Below, one piece after another: positions 25,392 to 34,894 of a stretch of 64,000 bases of DNA. The stretch covers positions 11,173-75,172 of the forward strand of contig JBJHDH010000012.1 in the NCBI GenBank assembly GCA_050486445.1, given 5' to 3'. The stretch is from Euryhalocaulis sp050486445. Lineage in GTDB: Bacteria; Pseudomonadota; Alphaproteobacteria; Caulobacterales; Maricaulaceae. A program made the translations under genes and the position numbers. The notes below the pieces were generated by a model, which saw only the letters and a program-made list of their open reading frames with translations, was not told the DNA's origin and made no database searches. Position 1 is the stretch's first letter; each line of letters starts with the position of its first letter.

Positions 25392-26396
25392 ATGCGCAAG
25401 ATCGCCACGGAAGAAGCGTTTTCGATTCCCGAGATCGCCGCCGCGCTGAACGGCGTCGCCAAGGCCGGCCAGAACAGCCTGGATATGCGGCTGGTGCGGG
25501 GCATCTATGGCGACAATCCTTCGCGCAAGGCGACGCTGGACGCGCTGCTGGATTTCGACCGGCGCGTGGAGATCATGGATCAGCACGGTGTGGACATGCA
25601 GCTGCTGCTGCTGACCGCGCCGGGCGTGCAGATGTTCGATGCGGAGACCGCGGTGCGGCTGGCGGCGCTGTCCAATGACATTCTGGCCGGACAGATTGCG
25701 CGCCGCCCTGCCCGCTTTGCCGGGCTGGGCAGTTTCGCGCCGCAGGATCCCAAAGCCGCGGCGCGCGAGATTGAGCGCGTGCGTACAAAGCTGAAACTGG
25801 GCGGCCTTGTCGTGAACAGCCACACCAACAATGAGTGGTATGACAGCGAGAAATACTACCCGATCTTCGAGGCCGCCGAGGCGCTGGACGCGCCGATCTA
25901 TATCCATCCGCGCGCGCCACGCTGGGACATGGCCGGCGGGTTCGACACATTCGGCATGGAAAACGCGCTGTGGGGCTATGGCGTCGAGGTCAGTACGCAC
26001 TGTCTGCGCCTGATCTTCAGCGGCCTGTTCGACCGCTTCCCGAAGCTGAAAATCGTGATCGGCCATATGGGGGAGGCCATCCCCTTCTGGCTGTGGCGCA
26101 TCGACTATATGCACAAGAACAGCGCCGTGGCCTCTGGCGCCGCGCCGGCGCTGAAGCTGACGCCCTCGGAATATTTCAAACGCAATTTCTGGATCACCAC
26201 CAGCGGCCAGGAAAATCCGCTCGCGCTCCAATACAGTATCGACATGCTAGGCGCGGACCGGGTGATGTGGGCCATCGACTATCCCTATCAGCCGACAGAG
26301 CCCGCCGTGCGCTTCATGGACGATGCGCCGCTGGACGACGCGACCAAGACCCTCGTTTACGGCGAAACCGCCGCGAAGCTGTTCCATATCGGTTAG
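25392..26396 (+). CDS. Amidohydrolase-2 family decarboxylase resembling LigW
   Basis: The 334-aa protein belongs to the ACMSD-like amidohydrolases. Metal and active-site residues line up with the aromatic decarboxylases: E8 (RKIATEEAF), H172 (YIHPRAP), H225 (VIGHMGEA) and D296 (WAIDYPYQ). The opening IATEEAF, VNSHT, GYGVE, LRLI, GHMGEAIPFWLWRIDYMH and DYPYQ segments agree better with 5-carboxyvanillate decarboxylase (LigW) than with ACMSD itself. LigW makes vanillate in degradation of lignin biphenyls. Gamma-resorcylate decarboxylase-like activity is the main alternative. It appears monocistronic. Confidence 0.83.
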   Translation: MRKIATEEAFSIPEIAAALNGVAKAGQNSLDMRLVRGIYGDNPSRKATLDALLDFDRRVEIMDQHGVDMQLLLLTAPGVQMFDAETAVRLAALSNDILAGQIARRPARFAGLGSFAPQDPKAAAREIERVRTKLKLGGLVVNSHTNNEWYDSEKYYPIFEAAEALDAPIYIHPRAPRWDMAGGFDTFGMENALWGYGVEVSTHCLRLIFSGLFDRFPKLKIVIGHMGEAIPFWLWRIDYMHKNSAVASGAAPALKLTPSEYFKRNFWITTSGQENPLALQYSIDMLGADRVMWAIDYPYQPTEPAVRFMDDAPLDDATKTLVYGETAAKLFHIG

Positions 26397-26534
26397 GCGG
26401 AGCCGGAAACGTGCCGGCAGCGTAATCCTCCCCTGCCGGGGGAGCCCGATGCGGATAAGTCAGAGATACAAGGGAGCAGTCTTGCGCCCTTCACATCTGT
26501 ATACGATAGGCCTGCAGCTTCAGGGGATGCGCGC

Positions 26535-27944
26535 GTGAATCCGGACCAGAGTCGCACAGCGGGGGAAATGGCGGAGACAGAGCCGCCCGCGCCCTCTTTC
26601 GCCGAGGCTGTGCGCGTCTGGATGCGCGTTGGGCTGCTCTCCTTTGGCGGGCCGGCCGGCCAGATCGCGGTGATGCATCGTATCCTGGTCGAGGAGAAAG
26701 GCTGGATCAGCGAGCAGCGATTCCTGCACGCGCTGAATTTTTGCATGTTGCTGCCGGGGCCGGAGGCGCAGCAGCTCGCCATCTATATGGGCTGGATTCT
26801 GCACCGCGTGCGCGGCGGGCTGGCCGCCGGCGGGCTGTTCGTGCTGCCGGGTTTCATCGCGCTGATGGTCCTGTCGGTCATCTATGCGCTGTGGGGAAAC
26901 ACCGGGCCCGTCGCCGCGATTTTTTTCGGGGTGAAGGCGGCGGTTCTGGCCATCGTGCTGCAGGCGCTGATCCGGCTGGGCGGGCGCACGCTGCGCAACG
27001 CCGCCCTTATGGCGCTGTCCGCCGCGGCCTTTGTGCTGATCTTTTTTTTCAGCGCACCCTTCCCCGCCATCGTGCTCGGCGCCGGGCTGATCGGCTATAT
27101 CGGCGCGCGCGCCGGACGGCCGGAATTTCTCATGCCCGCGCATCATGGCGGCGCGGCGGAAGCGGCGAACACAGAGACCCCGGAAGCGGGCATGGAAACC
27201 AACGGCGCCCGCGCCACGCGCGCCGGGATGCGCGCGCTGCGAACCGCCGCGCCGTTCCTGATCCTGTGGCTGGCGCCGCTGGCGCTGCTGCTCGCTCTGT
27301 TGGGACCGGAAGATGTGTTCAGCCGCATCGCCCTGTTTTTCTCTGGCGCGGCGGTGGTTTCGTTCGGCGGCGCCTATGCCGTGCTGGCCTGGGTGGCGCA
27401 GGGCGCAGTGGAGACCTATGGCTGGCTGTCCCCATCCGAGATGCTGGACGGGCTCGGCATGGCCGAGACCACGCCCGGTCCGCTTATCATGGTGCTTCAG
27501 TTTGTCGGCTTTCTGGGCGCATATCGCGACCCCGGCGGCCTGTCGCCGCTGCTGGCCGGGGCGCTGGGCGCGACGCTGGCGGTCTGGGTGACCTTCCTGC
27601 CGTCTTTCCTGTTCGTGTTCACCGGCGCGCCGCTGATGGAGCGGCTGCGCGGGGCGCGGGCGCTGTCCGGCGCGCTGGCTGCGATCACGGCGGCGGTGAT
27701 CGGGGTGATCCTCAATCTCGCCGTCTGGTTCGCCATCCACGCCGTGTTCGCGGAGACAGAGACAGTGACGGCCGGGCCGCTGCGCTTCGATGCGCCGGTC
27801 TGGGCCAGCGCCGATCCGTGGGCGCTGCTGCTTTCCGCCGCCGCGATGCTGGCGGTGCTGCGGTTTCGTCTGGGCATGGCGTGGACGCTGGCGGGCGCGG
27901 CGCTGGCCGGGCTGGCGCTGCACGCCGCCGGCCTGATCGGCTAG
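26535..27944 (+). CDS. chrA: ChrA-family chromate transporter
   Basis: The 469-aa protein is built of two homologous CHR halves (about 22-190 and 230-465). The N-half carries LLSFGGPAGQIAVMHRILVEEKGW and LPGPEAQQLAIYMG; the C-half carries SFGGAYAVLAWVAQ and ETTPGPLIMVLQFVGF. Both patterns are diagnostic of long-chain ChrA, which expels chromate. The start is GTG 26535 with AGGGG 8 nt upstream; ATG 26568 is possible but its purine tract is too close. No chrB or chrR is nearby. Confidence 0.92.
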   Translation: MNPDQSRTAGEMAETEPPAPSFAEAVRVWMRVGLLSFGGPAGQIAVMHRILVEEKGWISEQRFLHALNFCMLLPGPEAQQLAIYMGWILHRVRGGLAAGGLFVLPGFIALMVLSVIYALWGNTGPVAAIFFGVKAAVLAIVLQALIRLGGRTLRNAALMALSAAAFVLIFFFSAPFPAIVLGAGLIGYIGARAGRPEFLMPAHHGGAAEAANTETPEAGMETNGARATRAGMRALRTAAPFLILWLAPLALLLALLGPEDVFSRIALFFSGAAVVSFGGAYAVLAWVAQGAVETYGWLSPSEMLDGLGMAETTPGPLIMVLQFVGFLGAYRDPGGLSPLLAGALGATLAVWVTFLPSFLFVFTGAPLMERLRGARALSGALAAITAAVIGVILNLAVWFAIHAVFAETETVTAGPLRFDAPVWASADPWALLLSAAAMLAVLRFRLGMAWTLAGAALAGLALHAAGLIG

Positions 27945-27954
27945 CCTTGCGGAC

Positions 27955-28373
27955 TTACTGAAGCGGCTGTTCCAGCCCCACCAGCCCGACCTGCGTGAAG
28001 CCCTCGGCGCGCAGCGTGTTCATCACTTCCATCAGCAGACCATAGGCGACCACGCGGTCGCCACGAATATAGATGCGCGTCTCCAGATCGCCGCCGGTCT
28101 CGGCCAGCAATTCCTCGCCCAGCGTCTCCATATTCACGCCGCGCTCGCCCAGCGCCAGCGTGGAGTCGGCGCGGATGGAGAGATAGACAGGCCGGTCGGG
28201 CCGCGCGTCGGCCGGCGCGTTCGAGGCCGGCAGATCGACCGCCACCGCCACGGTGGCCAGCGGCGCGGCGATCATGAACACGATCAGCAGCACCAGCATC
28301 ACGTCCAGCATCGGCGTGACGTTGATCTCGTGGCTTTCCGGCAGATCGCCTTCGTCTTCCGCCATGCGCAGGC

Positions 28374-28377
<4 letters not shown>
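27955..28377 (-). CDS. exbD: ExbD/TolR-family protein of a second energiser pair
   Basis: The 140-aa single-pass protein carries the channel aspartate D25 (INVTPMLDVMLVLLIVF) and a periplasmic domain with IYIRGDRVVAYG. Its ATG overlaps the stop of the ExbB gene (ATGA). No TonB, TolA or receptor gene accompanies the pair, so it must work with a partner elsewhere. It is distinct from the two ExbD proteins at 3417-4328. Confidence 0.92.
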
Positions 28378-29099
<722 letters not shown>

Positions 29100-29432
29100 T
29101 CCCCGGTAGGGCCGCGTCTCGCAGGTTCCATACAGGCGCGGCGGTTAAGCGGCGCAGACTACCGGCAATCGCGCCGATTCAGAAACCCCTGCTTCACCGT
29201 GGAATTTCCAGTTCTACTCCCATACCGACGCTATCCCCCGGAATGCGCGACTTGTCTGCCGTAGCCCGCAGGGCGAAGGCGGAAGCGCATGTCCGGGGCT
29301 CAGAAAAACTTAAACCTGGGAAACGTTTCTGGGCCCCGGATACGGCCTGCGGCCGTTCCGGGGGATAATCGTGGTTGGAAAAAGAGACCGGCCAGCGCTA
29401 CTCGCATTACCGCCCCGGCACCGACACCCCCT
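29100..29432. other. Intergenic region with one long hairpin
   Basis: No gene is supported in these 333 bases between two minus-strand genes. The main structure is an inverted repeat at 29335-29363, a 12-13-bp stem with one bulged base and a 3-nt loop (centred on GGCC-TGC-GGCC). It lies about 70 nt past the stop of the DUF6152 gene but without a T-tract, so it is at best a weak terminator. Confidence 0.4.
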
Positions 29433-30656
29433 TCAATCCCCGGAATATTCGCGGAAATCCGGCTCCTCGCAGGGCGTGGTGTCGAACGGTATGGCGGAGG
29501 GCAGGATATGGTCCGCGCCCCGATATTCCCCGGCCCAGTAATCGGGATCGGTCGCGGAATATTGCCGGCGCAGACCGCCGGTCTCCTCGTCGAGCCAGTA
29601 ACGCTCGGTCACGCGCAGGCGCTCGCCGTGATAGACGGGCGGGCCGATAATGCCCGGCTCAAAACCAATCGTTTCGACCACCAGCACATCATCCTCCCAC
29701 TGCCCCACCGAGTGACCGGCGCGCGAGGGCGCGAGGTCCGCCGGATGGCCGCGGCCGTCCAGATGGATGGTGCGCACCAGTTCGTGCTGGCCGTATTCGA
29801 TGACAATCTCCGTATCGGTCTGGCCGATGCGGTGGATCGGCTGGTCGAAGGTCCAGTCGAAAATGATGCTGGTCGCCTCGCAGCGCAGGCGCGGATTGAT
29901 CGCGGGCGACTGGTCGTCATAGGCGTCGGCCAGCGCCTGACCCTGTTCGGTCAGTTCCACGGGCGACGTGGCGAAGGAGCGCAGCGAGGGATCGGCGCCC
30001 CGGCTGCCCGGAAACGGCGCGGCGCCGGGCGGCAGATCGCCGGGCGCCATCTCCCGCGCCGCGGTCACCGGCATCAGCCCGCCGACCAGACCGCGCGGAT
30101 CGGTCATCACAAGCTGTTCCAGCGTCCACAGCCCGGCGAAATTCGGCCGCCCGTCAGCGCGGCGCGCCTCACGCGTCACGGCGTGCTGCTCTTCCGGCGG
30201 CGTGATCTGGCCATAGCGGTCGATGGTGGAGCCATCGGCGAAGGTCACAGAGCCGACATAACAGCCGGTGGGATTCCGCCGGTCGGGCGCGCCGTCCATG
30301 ATGATCGGATCGCCGACCGTGAACATCTCGCGCGTCCAGCCGGAGCGGCGCAGCACCGCCGCCGCGCGCATCTCGCAATGATAGACGGCCGGTTCGCCGT
30401 CCGGGCCCGGCGCCTCGATATGCAGCCAGGAATGCGGATTGACGAAGTCGATCCCGACCAGCACGCCCGCCACCCGTATGTCGGCGTTGAGGTCGTAGGT
30501 GCCAAAGCCGTGATGCGCCACGGCGGGCGAAACCGCGCCAGCCGCCACGCCAGCCGCCAGCAACGCGACTCCCGCCAGAGGGCCGCGCCGCGCATGGCTG
30601 GAACGCGGCGCCGGGCAGCCCGGCTGTTGTGACGGGAATCCTGTCCATCGCCGCAT
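29433..30656 (-). CDS. DUF6152-family secreted protein
   Basis: The 407-aa protein has a long, positively charged N-terminal region followed by a hydrophobic signal (about 27-47, ending AVA-HHG). The mature part begins HHGFGTYDLNADIRVAGVL, the hallmark of DUF6152, followed by a larger C-terminal region rich in acidic and aromatic residues (QWEDDVLVVETIGFEPG, YWLDEETGGLRRQY). Such two-part proteins are common in gammaproteobacteria and alphaproteobacteria without an assigned role; the N-terminal histidines hint at metal binding. The ribosome site GGGGAGGA supports ATG 30656. Confidence 0.75.
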   Translation of the reverse strand: MRRWTGFPSQQPGCPAPRSSHARRGPLAGVALLAAGVAAGAVSPAVAHHGFGTYDLNADIRVAGVLVGIDFVNPHSWLHIEAPGPDGEPAVYHCEMRAAAVLRRSGWTREMFTVGDPIIMDGAPDRRNPTGCYVGSVTFADGSTIDRYGQITPPEEQHAVTREARRADGRPNFAGLWTLEQLVMTDPRGLVGGLMPVTAAREMAPGDLPPGAAPFPGSRGADPSLRSFATSPVELTEQGQALADAYDDQSPAINPRLRCEATSIIFDWTFDQPIHRIGQTDTEIVIEYGQHELVRTIHLDGRGHPADLAPSRAGHSVGQWEDDVLVVETIGFEPGIIGPPVYHGERLRVTERYWLDEETGGLRRQYSATDPDYWAGEYRGADHILPSAIPFDTTPCEEPDFREYSGD

Positions 30657-30959
30657 GGTCTGTCCTCCCCTGACCTACATCTACTCCATTCTAGCCCCGG
30701 CGGCCCGGATCACGAAGCGGCGGAGGCCGCAAGGGGTTGCCGCTCGCGAAGGCTGGCGGGCCTGAAGGGAGATTTCTCGAATCCGGTTCTGGAAACGCTG
30801 GAGCGGTGGAACCGGATATTGGCGCCACAGCCGCCAACAAGCGCGGGGCGGCGTGTCTGACGGCGGCGGGCAGTCTACCTCAACAACACGGCGAGGCTTC
30901 CAACGTAAAAAAGCCCCCGGCTTACGCCGGGGGCTTCTATCTATTCAGCGAGACTGAAC
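30657..30959. other. Gap between the DUF6152 and G8-domain genes
   Basis: Both neighbours are on the minus strand. The 303 bases contain the terminator of the G8-domain gene at 30907-30936 and, nearer 30657-30720, the presumed promoter of the DUF6152 gene. A plus-strand open frame runs through the terminator and encodes its hairpin as peptide, so it is not regarded as a gene. Confidence 0.45.
30907..30936 (-). terminator. Intrinsic terminator of the G8-domain gene
   Basis: Read on the minus strand, an 11-bp perfect stem (AAGCCCCCGGC with 30926-30936) and TAAG-type tetraloop are followed by a run of six T residues (the A-tract 30907-30912). It lies 24 nt after the stop codon at 30960. Confidence 0.93.
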
Positions 30960-33539
30960 TTACCGGGTGACAGTGACGTTGGGTTCGCCACCGAACGCGC
31001 TGTCGGGGGCCATGTCGCCGATGTCCGCCACAATCTTGACCCACAGCGTCTCATCATCCTTGTAGTACGCCGTCTCGCTGGCGCCGCGCAGCGCCTCGAG
31101 GCTGGTTTGCTCCACCCCCGTATCGGCGGCGGTGAACCCGGGCAGTTCAAAAACGACCCAGGACCCCACGTCCATCGCCGAGATGGACAGGGGCACGGAC
31201 TCCCTGGCCGTGTCTATCCTGACCTCGGCTCCGCTGGGAATCGTGGTTTGGCCGCGGAATTCGAACTCTCTGCCGTTACGGCTGAGGATGACCGGATTCT
31301 CGACAGGTTCGCCGAAGAATCCGAACCCGCCGCCAAGGCTGAGGCGGCCGAAGTCGCCCTGACACACCGCGGCGCCCCAGGACGGTTTGATCTCGCAGGA
31401 TTCTTCGTCGGATGCGATTCCGTTGTCGATGACGATGTAAGAGTCGGGGACGCCGCCGACCGAGCCATCCAGGTCATGGATCGCCGCGGTCATATAGGCG
31501 GCGCGGCTTCCATTGTCGCTGCCCCATCTGGGCTCCACCGGAGGGAAGTGCACCGGCTTGGCGTTGATGAATTTCGCGCCCTCGACAGAGTTCTCGACGC
31601 TCATCGCAAAGCTGGTGAACAGCAGGTAGGAGATCGCTCCGGTCTCGCGCGTGTCGTTGTCCTCGTAGTTCACGAAAGTGCTGTCCACGAGGTCGTGACG
31701 CGCGTCATAGTATTCGTAGCCGCGGATCGGGAAATCCGGCATCATGGGCTTGGGCAGGCTGCGGCCGTAGGCGATTTCCTCGGGCGTTGTGGGATTGCCG
31801 ATATTGTCGGTCTCCCCCACGAACAGCGAGTCCACCACCTTCGACATGAAGGCGCCGCGAGCGCCCAGACCCGCCGCATGCGTATAGCCCATGGCGTTAT
31901 CGGCCAGCTTCAGATTCCGGAACAGCTTCAGATCGCCACGGCCCCAGATGCCGCCGTTGCGGTTCTTGTAGGCGGTCAGATCCGCGAAGACCGTTTCCAC
32001 CGGAGCGCTGGCCGGGTCCGCGGGGTCTTCCGTCGGCATATGTGAAACGCCGGTCACGCCGAACGTGCCGTCGGCCCCGGCGTTCCGGTCGAACATGAAG
32101 CCGTCATAGTTCGAGTGGGCGACATTGCCCCGGAACTCGCGGAACGGCGTGCGCAGCGGCCAAGTGTTCTGGCTGATCTCCGTGCCTTCGAAGGCGCCCG
32201 TCGGGTGCTCCGGCAAGGACAGCCAGAAGCCGTTCGCATCGGATCCCGCCGCGACGTTGTCGATATAGATATTGTCCGGATTGGTGATCCAGAACGTCGA
32301 CACCGTGTTGTCCGACGGGATCAGCACGTCCTCGGAGGCCTGGCCATTGGCCCTGACGGCCTGGCGGCCATCGAAGTCTTCCATCTCTCCGGCCGCGGCC
32401 AGGTTGGTCGGGACGCACGGCTTGGTCGGGTGACACTTGGTCTGGATGCCGAGATTGCGGATGAACTGGTTACCAGTCTCGATCGCGTCTTCCATGAAGA
32501 AGCAGTGGCCGACCGTGTTGTAGGTCACATTGTTTTCGATGCGCAGATTGTCCGTGCCGTGCACCGTCACGCAGCGGTTGAACGTGCCGTGGATCGCCGA
32601 GTTGCGGATGTACTGGCCCTCTGCATTCCCGTTGATGTGCCAGTGGATCGGGTATCGCGCGAGCGTCAGATGCTGGCCCATGCGGGTCAGCTCGACGCCG
32701 GAAACCTGCATCGTACTGCCAGCCATCGCCATGATGTGGCCACCGAAATAGCTCTCCTCGGCGTCGGCCGAGGCCTGGACCTTGATGTTGCGAGTCAGCA
32801 TCCCGACTTCGCCGCGCTGATCGACGCCAAACGTGATCTCGCCGAAGTGCATCCATTCCAGCGGCTGATCGAACGAGATCGTATTGCCGTCGATCGCCGA
32901 AATGATGCGGGTCTCCGCCTGCCTCGGATTGAAGTCGGTCGAGGCCAGGACGATCTGGTCGCCCACCCGCCAGCCGCTGGCGTCCAGGACGTTGATTTCG
33001 GTGGCGCCCGCCTCGGCGGTTTCAGAGAGCTTGGTCCAGGAGTTTTCGCGGTCCCCGTGCAGGCTCAGCGTGCCGCCAACGACCAGGATGCCCCGGTCGC
33101 CCATGCCGTTGATTTCCTCGCCGGGCACGGTGTCTGTGAGGGTAATCGTGGCGCTGCGCGTGTGCGGATCGGCCTCGCTGCCTGCCGCCAGCACCCCGCG
33201 CACCAGAACCCACTCGGTGGTCAGTTCGACATCGTTCTCGCCGGAGAAGCTGAGCGATCCGTCGAGGTTCATCCCGTGCAGCGCCGGCGTCGAGACGTCG
33301 AGCACGACGTCCAGCCCCGCGCCAATCGTGACGATATCGCCATCCGCCGGGACCGCACCGCCGGACCAGGTCGATGCGTCGGACCACAGCCCGCTCTGCA
33401 CGGCCGAAGGCCCTTCGGCCTGCGCCTGGGCGCTCATGTCGTGGCCGGCATGATCCTGCGCCTGGGCGGCGGCGCCCATGGCGGCGAAACAGGCCGAAGC
33501 AAGCAGTGAACGGAAAAACGCGCAATTGCTTGTTCGCAT
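30960..33539 (-). CDS. Secreted G8-domain / right-handed beta-helix protein, CEMIP/TMEM2-like
   Basis: The 859-aa protein has a signal peptide (1-28, ending AQA-QD), a His-rich start (DHAGHD) and a G8 domain (about 46-165: LWSDASTWSGG, PADGDIVTIGAG, LVRGVLAAGSEADP). A long beta-helix follows. Segments PIHWHINGNAEG, IHGTFNRCVTVHGTDN, GHCFFMEDAIETGN, VSTFWITNPDN, NVAHSNYDGFMFD, FPIRG, and IHDLDGSVGGVPDSY track, in order, those of the human hyaluronan depolymerase CEMIP and TMEM2. In animals that module cleaves hyaluronan. Here binding or cutting of a glycosaminoglycan-like polysaccharide is likely but unproven. It is monocistronic with its own strong ribosome site (GGGAGGG) and terminator. Confidence 0.85.
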   Translation of the reverse strand: MRTSNCAFFRSLLASACFAAMGAAAQAQDHAGHDMSAQAQAEGPSAVQSGLWSDASTWSGGAVPADGDIVTIGAGLDVVLDVSTPALHGMNLDGSLSFSGENDVELTTEWVLVRGVLAAGSEADPHTRSATITLTDTVPGEEINGMGDRGILVVGGTLSLHGDRENSWTKLSETAEAGATEINVLDASGWRVGDQIVLASTDFNPRQAETRIISAIDGNTISFDQPLEWMHFGEITFGVDQRGEVGMLTRNIKVQASADAEESYFGGHIMAMAGSTMQVSGVELTRMGQHLTLARYPIHWHINGNAEGQYIRNSAIHGTFNRCVTVHGTDNLRIENNVTYNTVGHCFFMEDAIETGNQFIRNLGIQTKCHPTKPCVPTNLAAAGEMEDFDGRQAVRANGQASEDVLIPSDNTVSTFWITNPDNIYIDNVAAGSDANGFWLSLPEHPTGAFEGTEISQNTWPLRTPFREFRGNVAHSNYDGFMFDRNAGADGTFGVTGVSHMPTEDPADPASAPVETVFADLTAYKNRNGGIWGRGDLKLFRNLKLADNAMGYTHAAGLGARGAFMSKVVDSLFVGETDNIGNPTTPEEIAYGRSLPKPMMPDFPIRGYEYYDARHDLVDSTFVNYEDNDTRETGAISYLLFTSFAMSVENSVEGAKFINAKPVHFPPVEPRWGSDNGSRAAYMTAAIHDLDGSVGGVPDSYIVIDNGIASDEESCEIKPSWGAAVCQGDFGRLSLGGGFGFFGEPVENPVILSRNGREFEFRGQTTIPSGAEVRIDTARESVPLSISAMDVGSWVVFELPGFTAADTGVEQTSLEALRGASETAYYKDDETLWVKIVADIGDMAPDSAFGGEPNVTVTR

Positions 33540-33695
33540 GGAACCAGACCCTCCCCAGGACTCTGAATTTTTTGTAATCCCGCTAAGGGCGGGGCGTTCA
33601 GGGGGAGTGTCCTATATCAGGGTAGCCATGTGAAGACGCCGAAACCCTGCGGCGACATGCGCTATATCCTGATCTGCGGGGGATTGATGCGGGAA

Positions 33696-33772
33696 TGGTG
33701 GGCCCGGCAGGACTCGAACCTGCAACCAGACCGTTATGAGCGGCCGGCTCTAACCAGTTGAGCTACAGGCCC
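33696..33772 (-). tRNA. tRNA with CAU anticodon, probably tRNA-Ile2 (lysidine-modified)
   Basis: The reverse complement folds as a 77-nt cloverleaf with encoded CCA: acceptor GGGCCTG / CGGGCCC, D-arm GCTC/GAGC, anticodon arm GGCCG-CTCATAA-CGGTC, T-loop TTCGAGT. CAT could be initiator Met, elongator Met or Ile2. There is no initiator-type C1-A72 mismatch. The acceptor has C4-G69 and C5-G68, which TilS uses in E. coli to pick tRNA-Ile2 over tRNA-Met. Ile2 is therefore preferred; elongator Met remains possible. Confidence 0.9.
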
Positions 33773-34120
33773 CCAAATGGCGATCCGTGCATGTAACGCG
33801 GGCGGGCCGGGGGCGAAAGACCGCCTGCCCGCCCAAACGCCCGGCTCATGATCCCCGGCCCGGCTCAGGGCAAAATCCGTTCGGGTTGAATCGCGGATTC
33901 CATCCGAACGGATGAATTTGCCCGCCCTCAAAGTGTAGAACGTGACCCCGATTTGATCGGGTCTCGCTCTTGCCCTGCATTTCACGCTGAACCCGTGATG
34001 AAGGAACAGGCCCTAATGCCGCCGCGTTCGCGGCGTGCTATCGGTGCGCTGTCCGCAGGACAGGACCGCCCCGCCCGCACGGGCGGTTCTACAACATGGT
34101 CTGGAATACGGAGCCTCCCC
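33773..34120. other. Structured intergenic region between the CAU tRNA and the SIMPL gene
   Basis: No gene is supported in these 348 bases. They are unusually rich in inverted repeats: the large 33868-33923 structure (listed separately), a CGAT-TTG-ATCG hairpin near 33947-33962, and CCGCCC-GCAC-GGGCGG near 34071-34086 about 35 nt before the SIMPL start. The latter could affect SIMPL expression. Confidence 0.4.
33868..33923. repeat. Large three-part inverted repeat
   Basis: A nested palindrome pairs GGGCAAA (33868-33874) with TTTGCCC (33917-33923), ATCCGTTCGG (33875-33884) with CCGAACGGAT (33904-33913) and GAATC (33888-33892) with GATTC (33896-33900). Together this is 22 base pairs with one 3-nt bulge and a GCG loop. 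It is AT-richer than the flanks. There is no open frame and no T-tract. It could be a mobile palindromic element, a protein-binding site, or the core of a small RNA. Confidence 0.8.
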
Positions 34121-34852
34121 ATGATCCGCCCCATCCGCGCCGCCGCCTTCTCCCTTGCCGCCGCCGCCATGCTCGCCGCGCCCGCCGCCGCCCAGACATT
34201 CGGCGGAAGCGAGCGCGTTCCCGCCATCACGCTGAACGGAACCGGCCAGTCCTATATCGACCCCGACCTGGCGCGGGTCAGCGCCGGCGTGGTGTCCCAG
34301 GCCGCCACAGCGAACGAGGCGCTGCGCCAGAACTCCGCCGCGATGGATGGCGTGTTCCGCGAACTGCGCAACGCCGGCATCCAGGAGCGCGAGATTCAGA
34401 CCTCGTCGCTGTCGGTCAATCCGGTCTATGCGCCGCAGACGGGCAACGACCGCGACGGACCGCGCATCATCGCCTATCGCGCCAGCAATACGGTGAATGT
34501 CACGGTGCGCGATCTGGACCGGCTCGGCCCGGCCATCGACGCGCTGGTCACGGCCGGCGCCAACACGATCAACAATGTCGGTTTCGACCGCGAGGATTCC
34601 AGCGCCGCCATGAATGAGGCGCGGCGCGAGGCCATTCAGGACGCGCTGGCCACCGCGCGGCTTTATGCCGAGGCCGGCGGCTTCCGGCTCGGCCGCATCC
34701 TGTCGGTGAGCGAAAGCTCCTACCGTCCGATGCCGATGATGGCGGAAGCGCGCATGGCGGCCGCCCCCGCCGATTTCGCGCCAACGCCGACCGCGCCCGG
34801 CCAGCTTTCCATCCAGGCGCAGGTGAATATCGAGATCGAGATCATCCAGTAG
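34121..34852 (+). CDS. SIMPL-domain (DUF541) periplasmic protein
   Basis: The 243-aa protein starts at ATG 34121; upstream in-frame codons lack support. The signal peptide is 1-23 (AAPAAA-QTF). A single SIMPL domain occupies the rest, with the family opening ITLNGTGQSYIDPDLARVSAGV and the NNVGF, EARREAIQDALATARLYAE and GRILSVSES segments. Related E. coli YggE is linked to oxidative-stress defence; others are membrane or periplasmic scaffolds. The gene ends with two hairpins, the second a strong terminator. Confidence 0.93.
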   Translation: MIRPIRAAAFSLAAAAMLAAPAAAQTFGGSERVPAITLNGTGQSYIDPDLARVSAGVVSQAATANEALRQNSAAMDGVFRELRNAGIQEREIQTSSLSVNPVYAPQTGNDRDGPRIIAYRASNTVNVTVRDLDRLGPAIDALVTAGANTINNVGFDREDSSAAMNEARREAIQDALATARLYAEAGGFRLGRILSVSESSYRPMPMMAEARMAAAPADFAPTPTAPGQLSIQAQVNIEIEIIQ

Positions 34853-34894
34853 CGGGAACTCGCCCGCGAACGGGCGCCATCGCAGAGCGTTCGC

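Noticed and set aside
26420..26446. CCTCCCCTGCCGGGGGAG hairpin before chrA as a third copy of the 57514 repeat
   Set aside because: Shares only the CTCCCC/GGGGAG arms; the second hairpin and flanks are missing, so it could be chance in GC-rich DNA.
30737..30970. Plus-strand open frame of 77 codons
   Set aside because: It runs straight through the terminator hairpin of the G8-domain gene and encodes the stem as KKPPAYAGGFYL, a familiar artefact. No ribosome site and no protein-like composition before that.
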